From: Fabrea salina
Taxonomy: Eukaryota > Ciliophora > Heterotrichea > Heterotrichida > Fabreidae
Length of the DNA stretch: 64,000 bases
Assembly: GCA_022984795.1 (NCBI GenBank)
Contig: JALIHJ010000021.1
Coordinates: 227,825-291,824 of the forward strand
Direction of reading: 5' to 3'
Below are positions 52,101 through 60,153 of this stretch, one piece after another. Within the stretch, counting starts at the first letter, position 1, and every line of letters starts with the position of its first letter. The notes under the pieces are model-generated. The model saw only the letters and a program-made list of their open reading frames with translations. It made no database searches and was not told the origin of the DNA. The position numbers were made by a program, and so were the translations under genes.

Positions 52101-52752
52101 TGGGATTAATAGCCCAGGGGTTCAAACTAAGTATCACTGAAGCTAGGTCATCGTCCCCTACACTCAAGGCTATGTCTAGAGCTTCTTCAACTAAGTACTT
52201 GTTTTTAATGAGTTCCTGGATGTCCTCAAACTCCCCCAAGCTGTCTCTTAACGGTCCCTTTTTGAAAAGCAGTTCCTCTGCAGAAAAGTTCCACCCCCTG
52301 TAAACCAAGTACCACAGTTCCAGTTCTGATCTTTCGGAGTAAAACTCGGCTTCTATGATGCTTTGGATAAAAAACTCGTCGTTATCCCTAATAGCTTCTA
52401 TTAAAAGGTTGGAAACTGAAGAGTACCCAAAGTTTTTCAACTCCTTTGCAAACTCAATGTGGCCTTTCTTCAGAGCTAAACTCAGGAGTTTTCCACTGCT
52501 TACAAAAACTTGGTTCTTTTCAATAAATTCAGAGTCAAGTGCTATGCTCCGGGCCAAAGGCAGTAGGTTCAGTTCGACGGCACTTAACAACTTGTGGGTT
52601 TCAGGATTCATGCTGCTTTGGTAGGCCTTTTCTAAATGGTGTTTGTCAATTGCACCTAGTTTCAAAAGCATGTTTGTTCCGAATTGGAGTCCCTTTGCAT
52701 GGGAAGTTGCGTCCACCAAACTAACAAAGTCGTTCTCCTTAGCTTCTTCCAT
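49180..52752 (-). CDS. TRP-like cation channel 2 (paralogue of the 16.7-20.1 kb gene)
   Basis: The 1,190-residue protein begins with ~560 residues of helical repeats similar to the first TRP-like protein, including a shared Y-G-I-I-K-A-S-T-L-Y segment before S1. Hydrophobic segments occur at ~570-590 (S1), ~612-632 (S2), ~643-660 (S3), ~682-702 and ~720-740 (S4/S5), a pore at ~750-772, and S6 at ~783-810 with the LLLNLLIAILSNVYE signature. Post-S6 the YGILILLPSPLS block (~838-849) is followed by two further hydrophobic stretches (~848-862 and ~875-900). An acidic Ser/Glu run lies at ~928-940. Likely role: Ca2+ or monovalent cation entry in a membrane not identified here. Confidence 0.8.
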   Translation of the reverse strand: MEEAKENDFVSLVDATSHAKGLQFGTNMLLKLGAIDKHHLEKAYQSSMNPETHKLLSAVELNLLPLARSIALDSEFIEKNQVFVSSGKLLSLALKKGHIEFAKELKNFGYSSVSNLLIEAIRDNDEFFIQSIIEAEFYSERSELELWYLVYRGWNFSAEELLFKKGPLRDSLGEFEDIQELIKNKYLVEEALDIALSVGDDDLASVILSLNPWAINPSMVRKALEQDNLEFLKRVWMGEHELTADHQKRNNKGVLWKELAGKVVDTSEQQVVNKWLSVKYILKFLFEKRKFSEGRRVINWPGAADQPGVLEVCMQNNQQELASEVLHKRLRPLSPSEFQSCVNYGYYRLAVEMLKFKEAKVFLGKFETQKLIVKLVNDGSTCIYAAEFLSNIESEHWHYELTRELCSNIDYFVKKTDELIKTHKPVLFVTLLAEFLYRLAPVNVHYSNICISTAETLVSFGKEIEENIKQEDKLEYFLLQEDSRSRTVLQIIAENRFYPLLEQDEVGAIVSKLWVGSRKNYGIIKASTLYVSGQAPGNSEEALSFLGRMDPSLPYLFQFEQLVDSCSMRFVAQAVSTLLLVLFYTLMVDSATEADVMEDVTQDPTALAFLRVSQVWIGGIVIEKLLHLVFGLRTGRGNMLDSWAVLDFLMFAQMLVLMLELNQEYVGEGKLLSFLTPKQYNSIMHGVMLCLIWLKFVSVLLTTKSQGPLIRMLYLMSRHLFTFTFLWFCLLLCGAAVFTSQFRDNFVGAGFEYTSFAISLRTLFRGGLASFSITGFTQYDYYGELMVSLFLLLTSVLLLNLLIAILSNVYETLAERVDGEYRAILVQNYHKWKWNEDYGILILLPSPLSVIVAVFVPVLLVSSNPRRWNYFFSKVFYVLYVIPQWGLFMGLSALYIPSVYFKSVVPVGKTGSKKTTSHEILKKVKNEDESSSEEEEEETQPNISYRVFSYRRAFGWVVLGPGVLLYAYLKDLVDFWSLIYKQQYNDKEDNKSKFVSIFSERFIKNVQTILRNFEEDEVTLEEFLNDLIEQDNTSISPVMLEKKELMDQRHLLFREFFMQFLVSKKHQTLSVSLMKILFPVRNYYTKEYFEVLENTFVPWLLKGVKKFHLVCGSVTVKGVSLPKQVLTGETPQLKRLNISTKKAKNILDMVFLSFEDLSKSMNELSQGFATLPKQDISFVDDLMSEFKEDE

Positions 52753-52763
52753 AGTAATTTAAT

Positions 52764-54254
52764 ATGGACATGGGAGGCAAGAACTACTTTTACCTCGACA
52801 ACATTGAGTTTGACTCTGAATTTGACAGTGGAAGTTTGGCAAAGGCTCAAAAGATTGACCAAGAGTACTGGATTTACACTTCTCGAGATGCTTCCAAAAG
52901 TTCTGCTAAGAGTTGGTTTTACTTCAGGGTCAAGTGCAGGGAACTAAGGTGCTTGCAACTCAGAATTAAGTCTTTGGGCTACCACTCAAAGATGCTGCAG
53001 GAAGGCCTCAAACCAGTTTTTAAAGACGAAGGTGGAAAATGGGGCAGAATCCCTCAGAAAGTGGGTTCTTGCAAAGGCGAACTTGGTTTGGAGTTGTTCT
53101 TTGAGCACCAAATGACTGCAAACGTAGTTTACTTTGCTTTGTACTACCCCTACTCTTACACAGACTGCCAAAACTTCCTTTGCAACTTAGAATCAGTCAG
53201 CTACCCCTTTTACTTCCGTCGGGAGAACTTAACTTCTTCGTTCGAAGGAAGAAGGTGCGACTTGCTTCTTATTTCCTCATTTGAAGACATCAAAGAAGAC
53301 CAGGACAGAATAGTTTCTGAAAACAAAAAAGCTGTAGTAGTCTCTGCAAGGGTTCATGCTGGAGAAACACCTAGTTCCTACGTTATGCAAGCAGTCATAG
53401 AATTCTTGCTTGGGAATGACCCCAGAGCTGAGGCTTTGAGGAACTACTTCGTGTTTTACATAGTGCCTATGTTGAACCCTGACGGTGTTTCAAGAGGCAA
53501 CTTGCGCCTTGATACTTTGGGCCAAGATCTAAACAGAACTTACAACTCTACTTCGCCTGAAAAATGCCCCACTATCTTTGCACTGAAGAACCTGCTTCAA
53601 GAACTGAGCCAAGAAATTTACTGCTTCATAGACCTTCACGCACACGCTAGCATCAAAGGAATATTTACCTTTGGCAACTTGATGAAGGACTTTAAACAGC
53701 AAATAGAGTCTGCGTTGTTTCCTAAGTTGATGGAACTCAACTCTCCTAACTTCCACTGGAAGCAGTGTTCTTTCAAAGACAACACAGAACAAACAGACAA
53801 GTCCAAAAACAGAGCAGGAACAGCAAGGACTTTTGGCTACTTGTGCACAGGGATCCCCAGAGTGTACACTTTAGAGTGCAACTACAATTCAGGCTTCAAA
53901 GTGAACGAAACCTACCCTTCAAACTTGGAAGAGTCTCCTTATTCCGACCACAAAAGTTATGTGTACTCCAACGGGCCTCCCTTGTACGATACTGAAATTT
54001 TCGAAGAAACTGGAAAGTCAGTTTGTGTGTCTATTTTGGACATGATTGACAAGAACCCCTTTAGTCGTCTGAAGAACAGTCCGTTCAAAGACCTGGAAAC
54101 GTTTAAAATTCACGTGGCTGAACAACTTACAGGCATTCCTCCCTTCAGGTACTACAACACTCTGAGGCACCTATGCAAAAGCAAGTATTCACTCAAAGAA
54201 ATCATCAGAGGAAAGGTCTCAGTGGTTTTGGGCAGCACGGAAAGCAGTAAATAA
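52764..54254 (+). CDS. AGBL5: Cytosolic carboxypeptidase, CCP5/AGBL5-like (tubulin deglutamylase)
   Basis: The 496-residue protein has the N-terminal beta-sandwich (~5-150, with G-S-L-A-K-A-Q-K-I and Y-P-Y-S-Y-T-D). The M14 zinc-peptidase domain follows, with H198 and E201 in HAGET, NPDGV ~239, the DLNRT arginine ~258, the third zinc-ligand histidine in DLHAH ~292 and the catalytic Glu371 in VYTLECNY. The Y-T-L-E-C-N-Y segment is characteristic of CCP5, the enzyme that removes branch-point glutamates from polyglutamylated tubulin. Compared with the CCP at 13.1-15.3 kb it has no long tail. The start codon is 11 nt from the divergent TRP-like start, and the stop is 3 nt from the next gene. Confidence 0.9.
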   Translation: MDMGGKNYFYLDNIEFDSEFDSGSLAKAQKIDQEYWIYTSRDASKSSAKSWFYFRVKCRELRCLQLRIKSLGYHSKMLQEGLKPVFKDEGGKWGRIPQKVGSCKGELGLELFFEHQMTANVVYFALYYPYSYTDCQNFLCNLESVSYPFYFRRENLTSSFEGRRCDLLLISSFEDIKEDQDRIVSENKKAVVVSARVHAGETPSSYVMQAVIEFLLGNDPRAEALRNYFVFYIVPMLNPDGVSRGNLRLDTLGQDLNRTYNSTSPEKCPTIFALKNLLQELSQEIYCFIDLHAHASIKGIFTFGNLMKDFKQQIESALFPKLMELNSPNFHWKQCSFKDNTEQTDKSKNRAGTARTFGYLCTGIPRVYTLECNYNSGFKVNETYPSNLEESPYSDHKSYVYSNGPPLYDTEIFEETGKSVCVSILDMIDKNPFSRLKNSPFKDLETFKIHVAEQLTGIPPFRYYNTLRHLCKSKYSLKEIIRGKVSVVLGSTESSK

Positions 54255-54257
54255 TAA

Positions 54258-54974
54258 ATGCAGTGTGTAATGTGGAATAAGAATATACTTAAAGAAATAT
54301 TTGAGTACTTAGAACCTAGGGACATTGCTGCCTTCAGAGGAGTTTGTAAAGACTGGCTTGACTTGTGTCAGGACAACAAAATTTGGAAAGAGGTAGTTGA
54401 AAGGGAGTTTCCTCAAGTTGTGGTGCTAGAAGACGTTAGCTGGAAAGGAGTAAAGAATGTCCACCTGTGGAAAAAAGGATACGAACAAAACGCATTTACT
54501 GTTGGTGTGGTTGGAAAAGACAGTTTGGGAATGGTTGACGAGCTCTCAAAGTTTATTTTGGGCAAAGACTTTGTTTCGTTTGCTTTTGTGTCGCCACCTT
54601 CTTTAGAAAAGGCTTGTTTTTTGTTCCCGGAAGTGCACTGCTGGCTTTGGCTAGCAGACTCTGCTGAACCTGAGTGGGAACTAAAAGTTTCTAAGAAACT
54701 AGAATCTCTAAACAACAGTGTGACTCCCCACAGTTTGGTAGTTGTGGGTGGAGACCCTTGTGATTCAAGTTTGCACGCACTTCAACACAAGCACCTTAAG
54801 TTCCTTATACTTAAAGACTGTTCCTTAAAAAGTATCCAAGACACTACTAACTCTATCCTCAGTGTTATACAAGAAACTGGAGTTAGTGCCAGAAATGAAT
54901 TCTTTGATTCAATACAATTCCAAAACACCCAATCTAAAAGCACCAACTCCAAAAAAGGCTGCAGTCTGCTTTAA
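54258..54974 (+). CDS. F-box protein fused to a Ras-like pseudo-GTPase domain with C-terminal CAAX-like motif
   Basis: This predicted protein has 238 residues (or 234 from the second ATG). Residues ~1-48 are an F-box (ILKEIFEYLEPRDIAAF, then VCKDW). Residues ~78-210 align by eye with a Ras/Rab fold: strand plus P-loop-like GKDSLGMV where the Walker Lys-Ser are Met-Val, DPCD where NKxD is expected and a KDC in place of SAK. The loss of these residues implies no normal GTP binding. The C-terminus is KKGCSLL: a Cys-Ser-Leu-Leu CAAX-type box preceded by Lys residues, suggesting geranylgeranylation and membrane attachment. It begins three bases after the carboxypeptidase stop (TAATAAATG). I know no standard family with this order. 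Confidence 0.65.
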   Translation: MQCVMWNKNILKEIFEYLEPRDIAAFRGVCKDWLDLCQDNKIWKEVVEREFPQVVVLEDVSWKGVKNVHLWKKGYEQNAFTVGVVGKDSLGMVDELSKFILGKDFVSFAFVSPPSLEKACFLFPEVHCWLWLADSAEPEWELKVSKKLESLNNSVTPHSLVVVGGDPCDSSLHALQHKHLKFLILKDCSLKSIQDTTNSILSVIQETGVSARNEFFDSIQFQNTQSKSTNSKKGCSLL

Positions 54975-54993
54975 GTATAACTTATTAAGAATG

Positions 54994-56937
54994 TTAGTCA
55001 ACCTTTATCAAGGAATATATTGCCCTCACAAAAACAAATGTAGCAATGAAACCTGCTGTGCCCGTTATCAACGCAAACGCCATGCTGCCCAACAACATGT
55101 ACCCGAAGTAAAGAACCACTGAAGAAACCCTTGTGAAATTCAGTTCTGTCAAGTAATAAAGAATCGAGTACCCAAACAAGTACACTCCAGAACTCCCAGC
55201 TACTCCGAAACTCAGCCACCACCACCTGTAGTCTTCCCTGCACAACAAAATGTAAGTCATTAAAATCGAAACTTCAGCTGAGGTAATCAACAGCACCAAA
55301 AAGCACAGAAACAAAAAGCCAAACAAGTAGTAAAACAAAGTGTGGTGCCACATACTTTTCATCAAGTAACTAAGTTCAATAAACATACACCCAAAAGGCA
55401 GAGACCCAGCCATAACGCAAATGGCATTGATTTTAAAAGAACTTTGGAGAGTACTCAAAGGCTTTGGTATTTTGTTTACTTTGCAAGGGTTCTCAATAGC
55501 TGTTTTCCTGTAGCCGATTGCACTTCCCAAAAACACCAGTGGAACTGAGATCCCAAACCACAGCACCAACAACACCAACAAAGACACAAAAGGAACTGCC
55601 CCTGAACTCTCTTCGCCCCAAATCAACAGATTCACTACAAAGAACACACAAAAGCATACTCCCGGAACAAAAAAGGCAGTTCCTACAGTGTTGCTTTTCC
55701 AGTGCAGTCCTCCAAACATTTTGTATAGCCTTGAAGAAGTGAACCCTGCAAAAACTCCCATGAAAACAAACAACAAAAGCATAGTAGTCAAAAGTCCTCC
55801 TCTGTGTGCTGGAGACAAAAATCCCAAACAAGCAAACACCAGAGTCAGAACTCCCATTCCGATCACCTGGACTCCAGAACCCACCAGCACACTGAAAATT
55901 CCTGAGTAACCCGGAGCACGGAAAATTTCTCCTTTGATCTGCTTCCACCCCAAGTCTGTGTCTGCGTTCAGTTCTGCCCTTTCGTTGTAAGAGGAAATGT
56001 CCCTGCTAATTGTTTTACTCAGAATGTGTGCTACCATCCCCGACAAAAAAAGCACCATTGCAAAGGAGTTGATAATTGAAAGCCAGTGAACTTCGGCATT
56101 CCCCTTCCCGAAGTAAAGGTACATGTCCCAGCGCGAAGCCCACTTCACAGGGCTTTCCTCAAAACTCACTGAGTAAGTAAACGTTAAGTCCCTTTCAAGC
56201 ATTTGTGGGTAAAAAACTTCTATTTCGTAGGTAAAGGGCTGGTTTTCGATGTCGTCAGGCCTCAAGTCTTTTTCTGGAAGTCCTTTTGTGTACTCTAGGT
56301 AGTTCTTGAATTTCTGGTCTTTGCAAGCGATCTTTTCTCCTTCGTTGGCAAGACTAATGGGTTCTACTAAAAAGCCCACTACTCTCCACTTTTCGTTTGT
56401 GTCGTCTGAAAGGTTGTGCACTTTCACCACTATGTGGGCGTGGTTGTTCACAAAGTACCTGTTTTCTTTCTTGTACCCTATAGGGAACCCATCTTGGTAG
56501 TAGTTAGCTCTTACGTTTTGGTTGTCTGAGTAACGCAAGTTCATCCTTAGTCCCGAAGGCAAGTTGTCCATCACCCAGGAAGCCTCGTACTGGTTGTCTA
56601 TCATCCACTTGAAGTTCTCAATTTTGCTGTTGCTGTTTGTGCGTGTGCACAAAACCTTGCAGTCTTCGTTCATGTTCATAAACACTTCGTAAGGGGAAGT
56701 TTCCATGCGGTCTCCAGACAGAATCTGGCCTAGGTTTTCCCCCTTCTTTTCTAGGTTGTTTGGCTTGCAAAAGTTCAAGTAGTAGTAATCAAATGGCAAC
56801 TGGGTTTCTGAGGAGTCGAGTTTGTTTACGTAGAGTTCAATTTTTTCCCCGTCTTCGTAGTCTTTGGGCATCACTCCCGGCAAATAGAACCCGTAACTAA
56901 CTGCTAACACTAGAACTAGCAACCCCAAACTTACCAT
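54994..56937 (-). CDS. TM9/nonaspanin (TM9SF2/4-like) endomembrane protein
   Basis: The 647-residue protein has a signal peptide (~1-17), a ~260-residue lumenal domain (F-Y-L-P-G-V-M-P-K-D-Y, Y-Y-L-N-F-C) and about nine C-terminal membrane helices from ~280. Polytopic segments include the conserved G-I-S-V-P-L-V-F-L-G and Y-F-x-x-x-x-I-Y-S-L-I-K-V-D terminus typical of the EMP70/TM9SF family. The C-terminus (K-V-D preceded by Ile-Leu-like residues) matches the COPI/KxD Golgi-retention signal. TM9 proteins help sort glycine-rich transmembrane domains and act in the Golgi and endosomes, also in phagocytosis and adhesion. The start lies 10 nt from the preceding gene's stop on the same strand. 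Confidence 0.97.
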   Translation of the reverse strand: MVSLGLLVLVLAVSYGFYLPGVMPKDYEDGEKIELYVNKLDSSETQLPFDYYYLNFCKPNNLEKKGENLGQILSGDRMETSPYEVFMNMNEDCKVLCTRTNSNSKIENFKWMIDNQYEASWVMDNLPSGLRMNLRYSDNQNVRANYYQDGFPIGYKKENRYFVNNHAHIVVKVHNLSDDTNEKWRVVGFLVEPISLANEGEKIACKDQKFKNYLEYTKGLPEKDLRPDDIENQPFTYEIEVFYPQMLERDLTFTYSVSFEESPVKWASRWDMYLYFGKGNAEVHWLSIINSFAMVLFLSGMVAHILSKTISRDISSYNERAELNADTDLGWKQIKGEIFRAPGYSGIFSVLVGSGVQVIGMGVLTLVFACLGFLSPAHRGGLLTTMLLLFVFMGVFAGFTSSRLYKMFGGLHWKSNTVGTAFFVPGVCFCVFFVVNLLIWGEESSGAVPFVSLLVLLVLWFGISVPLVFLGSAIGYRKTAIENPCKVNKIPKPLSTLQSSFKINAICVMAGSLPFGCMFIELSYLMKSMWHHTLFYYLFGFLFLCFLVLLITSAEVSILMTYILLCREDYRWWWLSFGVAGSSGVYLFGYSILYYLTELNFTRVSSVVLYFGYMLLGSMAFALITGTAGFIATFVFVRAIYSLIKVD

Positions 56938-56947
56938 TTATGACTCA

Positions 56948-57400
56948 TTAGATTAAATACTTGCAAAGTTTTTTCACTGGAACCGTTTGCAGCTTGTTTT
57001 GCTTGTAAGCAAACAAAACACCTTTGATTCTTTCCCACACATAAGGAAAGTAAACTGAGTTCTTTGCTCTTTCAGGAACCATTTCAAGAATTTCAGTGTA
57101 CTCCTTTGCTTCGAGGTTCAGAAAGTCAAAGTGCTTCGAAAGTCCGTGCATTATCAAAGCAATGGCTTCTTTGTGTCCGTCTATACAAGCATACTCTAAA
57201 AGCTTATATAGTTGCTGCTTGTCTTCTGGCAACTTCAGCAGCAACAAAATCTCGTATTGGCCTTGTCTAGCCGCAAACTCCCTAAGACTCATTCCTGAAA
57301 CTACTTCGTTTTGAAGAGAACTCTGGGTTTCTATTAACTTTTTCGTTGTTTCGTAGTCGCCTTTCTCCACTGCATGAAAAACCTGGTCTTTTAGAGACAT
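56948..57400 (-). CDS. Small ankyrin-like protein
   Basis: The 150-residue protein has helical pairs resembling degenerate ankyrin repeats: V-F-H-A-V-E-K-G-D-Y-E-T-T-K-K-L-I at the N-terminus, A-A-R-Q-G-Q-Y-E-I-L-L-L-L and A-C-I-D-G-H-K-E-A-I-A-L-I. These are three to four repeat units of ~33 residues, followed by a basic C-terminal helix. Ankyrin proteins mediate protein contacts; no further function is visible. The gene is tandem between TM9 and MFSD1 genes, 10 nt from each, which is a tight head-to-tail row on the minus strand. Confidence 0.65.
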   Translation of the reverse strand: MSLKDQVFHAVEKGDYETTKKLIETQSSLQNEVVSGMSLREFAARQGQYEILLLLKLPEDKQQLYKLLEYACIDGHKEAIALIMHGLSKHFDFLNLEAKEYTEILEMVPERAKNSVYFPYVWERIKGVLFAYKQNKLQTVPVKKLCKYLI

Positions 57401-57410
57401 TTATTTACAA

Positions 57411-58838
57411 CTACTTACTAACAAAACTCCTCTTCACAAAAGAGGCCCTCAGTGCAGAACTCTCAAGTTCATCAGAACCCACACCTTCTTCAAGCAATTT
57501 CTGAATTCCTAGTTTGGGGTTACTTGAATTGAGTATTCTCGTTCCCTCAACAGCATTCAACCAAACTGCAGTAACTATGCCTACAACTCCAAAACTCATA
57601 AACAACAGACTCACCCAAAAGTACCCTCCAGAACTAGAGTCGTGGATTCTGCCTACTAGCATCGGAGCTACCGCCAAACCTAAGTTTTGAGTTGCTGTCA
57701 CTACTCCAAACGCAGTTCCAACTGTCCTTGCCTCCACCACAAGTGGAACCGAAGCCCACATCACAGAAGCATAAATTGAATACCCTATCCCCAGCAGGCC
57801 TAAAGGGAACGCTGAGTAAAAGCACTCCTTACATTCGGGCATCAAAAGGTAGACAAAGTGAACCAAAAACATGAGAACTGAAGATGCTATAATCAAGTAT
57901 CCTCTTTTACCTGTTTTGTCAACTACAAATCCGAACACCGGGCAAGCAATCCCTGCAATTCCATAGGTTATGCTCATTATGTAGTCGGCTGTAGTCAAGG
58001 AAAACCCAAATCTTTCCTGAAAGAACTTCCCAGCTATGTTGTTGAAAGACATCACACAAACATACACCACCAAACAGTTGACTGCAATAAGCCAAAAGCT
58101 CAGCCCAAACCTTTTGACATCAGAAAACTTTACTTTTTCTGAAGGGTCTAGTTTCTTCTTTGCCTTTATTCCAAGTTTTGCGTCTCTGTGGCGGTCTATT
58201 AAACTTAGCAAAACTCCACACACCAAAGAAACTAAGCACACTCCTAAACCAAAAAAGAGTCCAAACACTACTGAATCTGTTAAGTGGTAAAACAGTGGCT
58301 CAGTCATATTGTTCAGTACACTCCCTAGTCTAGAAATACTTATGTTCATTCCCAAAGCCATAGCAAGTTCCTTTCCTTCAAACCAGCTAGCCACTAAGGT
58401 GCTTTGCGAAACATTCAGACTCTCTCCGCCCAAACCAAAAACTACCCTTCCTCCCAGTGCAATTCCATAAGACTTCAAAAAAACACCAAACCCAAACAAA
58501 GTCTGTCCTAAACACACAAGTCCCGAAAACACCACTATTCCTATTCTCACGCCTAACAAGTCAACTATGTACCCTCCAAACAGAGGAAAAATTATGTTTG
58601 GAAAAGAATACAACGAATAAAACAAATTGTACTTAAAACTGCTTATGTCTAGATGCTAAGTGCAAATTACTTCTTCAAGTTGGCTTTGCAGAGCAGCAGG
58701 GTTGTCGTAAACATAATAACTCCCAAAGCAAAGCAAGCATGCTAAGGATAGCATTAAATACCTCAGTTTCGACTTGCTGACGTCATACTCAGTACTATTG
58801 CTAGGTGCATGCAGTACTTCTGGCGCCTCACTATCCAT
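57411..58838 (-). CDS. MFSD1: MFSD1-like major facilitator transporter, two exons
   Basis: Removing a 15-nt intron at 58656-58670 fuses two open frames into one 470-residue protein: exon 1 gives 56 codons from the ATG at 58838, exon 2 the rest. The join reads LQSQLEE then HLDISSFKYN then the transport core. The first helix has C-F-G-S-Y-Y-V-Y-D-N-P-A-A-L, and later L-Y-S-F-P-N-I-I-F-P-L-F-G-G-Y and G-L-G-G-E-S-L, all close to MFSD1, the lysosomal dipeptide exporter. About 12 transmembrane helices are visible. An apparent Met upstream of 58838 is coded by GTG and is rejected. Part of this gene is repeated at 63.4-64.0 kb. Confidence 0.93.
57887..58498. repeat. Source copy of a segment repeated beyond the telomere
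   Basis: These 612 bases inside MFSD1 exon 2 recur in the same orientation at 63391-64000. The copies are identical except for two single-base deletions in the distal copy, in a CCC run and a TTT run. The offset is 5,504 bases at the left junction. Confidence 0.95.
58656..58670 (-). other. 15-nt spliceosomal intron in MFSD1
   Basis: On the minus strand the sequence is GTAATTTGCACTTAG. It is the same length and has the same GTA...TAG ends as the intron at 2517-2531. Retention gives an in-frame TAG after Val-Ile-Cys-Thr; removal restores the MFSD1 first extramembrane loop. Confidence 0.9.
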
Positions 58839-58967
58839 TTTAACTAAGGTAGGACTAATTGCAGAACCATTAGGGTTTAAAACTACCAGCAAGCCCCAAG
58901 TGATCACTCCTAGTTCCTTGCTCCAAATACTCCAGGCTATAGCACAGTCCCAGTTTTGTACTAATTA

Positions 58968-60005
58968 TTAATCAAACTTAAATAAAGTTCTGTAAAGAAC
59001 GGAGCCTACATCAAAAACCAACCCCACGGGGTTTATAGCACTCCACCACTCACCGAAGTACCCGCTCTTTTTCTCCCCCGCGCTCCATAGTCTGACATTG
59101 TTGTCATAAGACCCCGAAACAAGGTAGTTCCCCATCTTTGTTAAGCACACAGTTGCGTCACCGTAACCTCTGAATGCAACCTCTTCCTTCATCTCTTGGA
59201 CGTTCCACACTCGGATGGTAGTGTCTAGTGATCCTGAAGCCAAATAGTAGTCACTCAAATGTGTCAAACAAAAAACTGAACCAAAGTGCCCCTCCAGCAC
59301 ACCTTCTGCACGCTTCGTCTGCACATTCCAAACTCTTATAGTGCAATCACTTGACCCTGATGCCAAATAACCACCAGCTACTGCTAAGGAAAATACCCAC
59401 CCTGTATGGCCCTTGAAGGTTACTTCTTCACGCCCTGTTTCGAGGTTCCATAACTTCACAGTCTCGTCCCAAGACCCAGAAGCTAAGTACCCATCTACTT
59501 CTGCCAAGCAACTAACTGCACTCTCGTGGCCTTTAAAAACCCTTTCCTCTTGCATGGTTTCAGTGTTCCATAGCCTAATCGTAGTGTCTACTGAACCAGA
59601 AACTAGGTAGTTTCCCACTAACTTGAGGCAAGCAACAAACTCTGTGTGTCCTTCTAAAATTGCTACTGTTTTCATGCTTTCAAGGTCCCAAAGCCTTATT
59701 GTTTTGTCTTCCGAGCCCGAAGCCAGGTATCTCCCAACCATCTCTAGACAATAGACCATACCAGTGTGCCCTCTAAGAACCTGCTTTTGTGTTTTGGTCT
59801 CGATCTCCCAAAGCCTTACGGTTTTATCGAAGGATCCTGATGCTAAGTACTTTCCAGCAACTATCAAACATAAAACCACGCTTGTGTGTCCTTCCAATGT
59901 TTTGCAAGGTTCTAAGTCCTTTATCATTTCGTCGATCTCCTTCCCGCAGTCTGCTCCCCTAATAAGTGGAATTGCTAGGTCCTCTAAATTCGAGCTAAGA
60001 TCCAT
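58968..60005 (-). CDS. Seven-bladed WD40 protein
   Basis: The 345-residue protein consists of ~37 N-terminal residues, seven highly regular WD40 repeats and a ~30-residue hydrophobic C-terminal tail. Each repeat has G-H at the start, a C-L strand, a Y-L-[AV]-S-G-S turn and [LV]-W at the end. The repeats are much more alike than in most old WD40 proteins, for instance GKYLASGSFDKTVRLW, GRYLASGSEDKTIRLW and GGYLASGSSDCTIRVW, which suggests recent internal expansion. Seven repeats give one closed propeller, a protein-binding platform. No F-box or enzyme domain is seen. The tail (GLVFDVGSVLY) might anchor to membrane or a partner. The stop is 130 nt from the MFSD1 start. Confidence 0.85.
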   Translation of the reverse strand: MDLSSNLEDLAIPLIRGADCGKEIDEMIKDLEPCKTLEGHTSVVLCLIVAGKYLASGSFDKTVRLWEIETKTQKQVLRGHTGMVYCLEMVGRYLASGSEDKTIRLWDLESMKTVAILEGHTEFVACLKLVGNYLVSGSVDTTIRLWNTETMQEERVFKGHESAVSCLAEVDGYLASGSWDETVKLWNLETGREEVTFKGHTGWVFSLAVAGGYLASGSSDCTIRVWNVQTKRAEGVLEGHFGSVFCLTHLSDYYLASGSLDTTIRVWNVQEMKEEVAFRGYGDATVCLTKMGNYLVSGSYDNNVRLWSAGEKKSGYFGEWWSAINPVGLVFDVGSVLYRTLFKFD

Positions 60006-60153
60006 TTATAACTTAGCTTTTCCACTCAATAAAACCTAAGCGCACCAAGTTCGTTTACTACACAAATTACTGTACTATGTTCAGCCAGGATCAAACTACA
60101 ACTATTTATTAGACTGCAGCCTATTCTTAGCCCAGAGGCTAGTCAATAAATCA
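60006..60153. other. Intergenic spacer upstream of the WD40 gene
   Basis: This spacer is 148 bases of A/T-rich sequence between the WD40 start and the stop of the HExxH gene, both on the minus strand. It should contain the WD40 promoter. The only notable string is a 15-base match to the bacterial 16S 5' end on the minus strand (60083-60097), which I regard as chance. Confidence 0.5.

Noticed and set aside
54862-55122. Possible small gene between the F-box/pseudo-GTPase and TM9 genes
   Set aside because: It overlaps both recognised genes in other frames and has no domain or leader.
60083-60097. 15-base match to the 5' end of bacterial/organellar 16S rRNA on the minus strand
   Set aside because: Flanking bases do not follow the rRNA, so a mitochondrial insertion is not supported. 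It is probably chance; a search against the heterotrich mitochondrial SSU rRNA would settle it.
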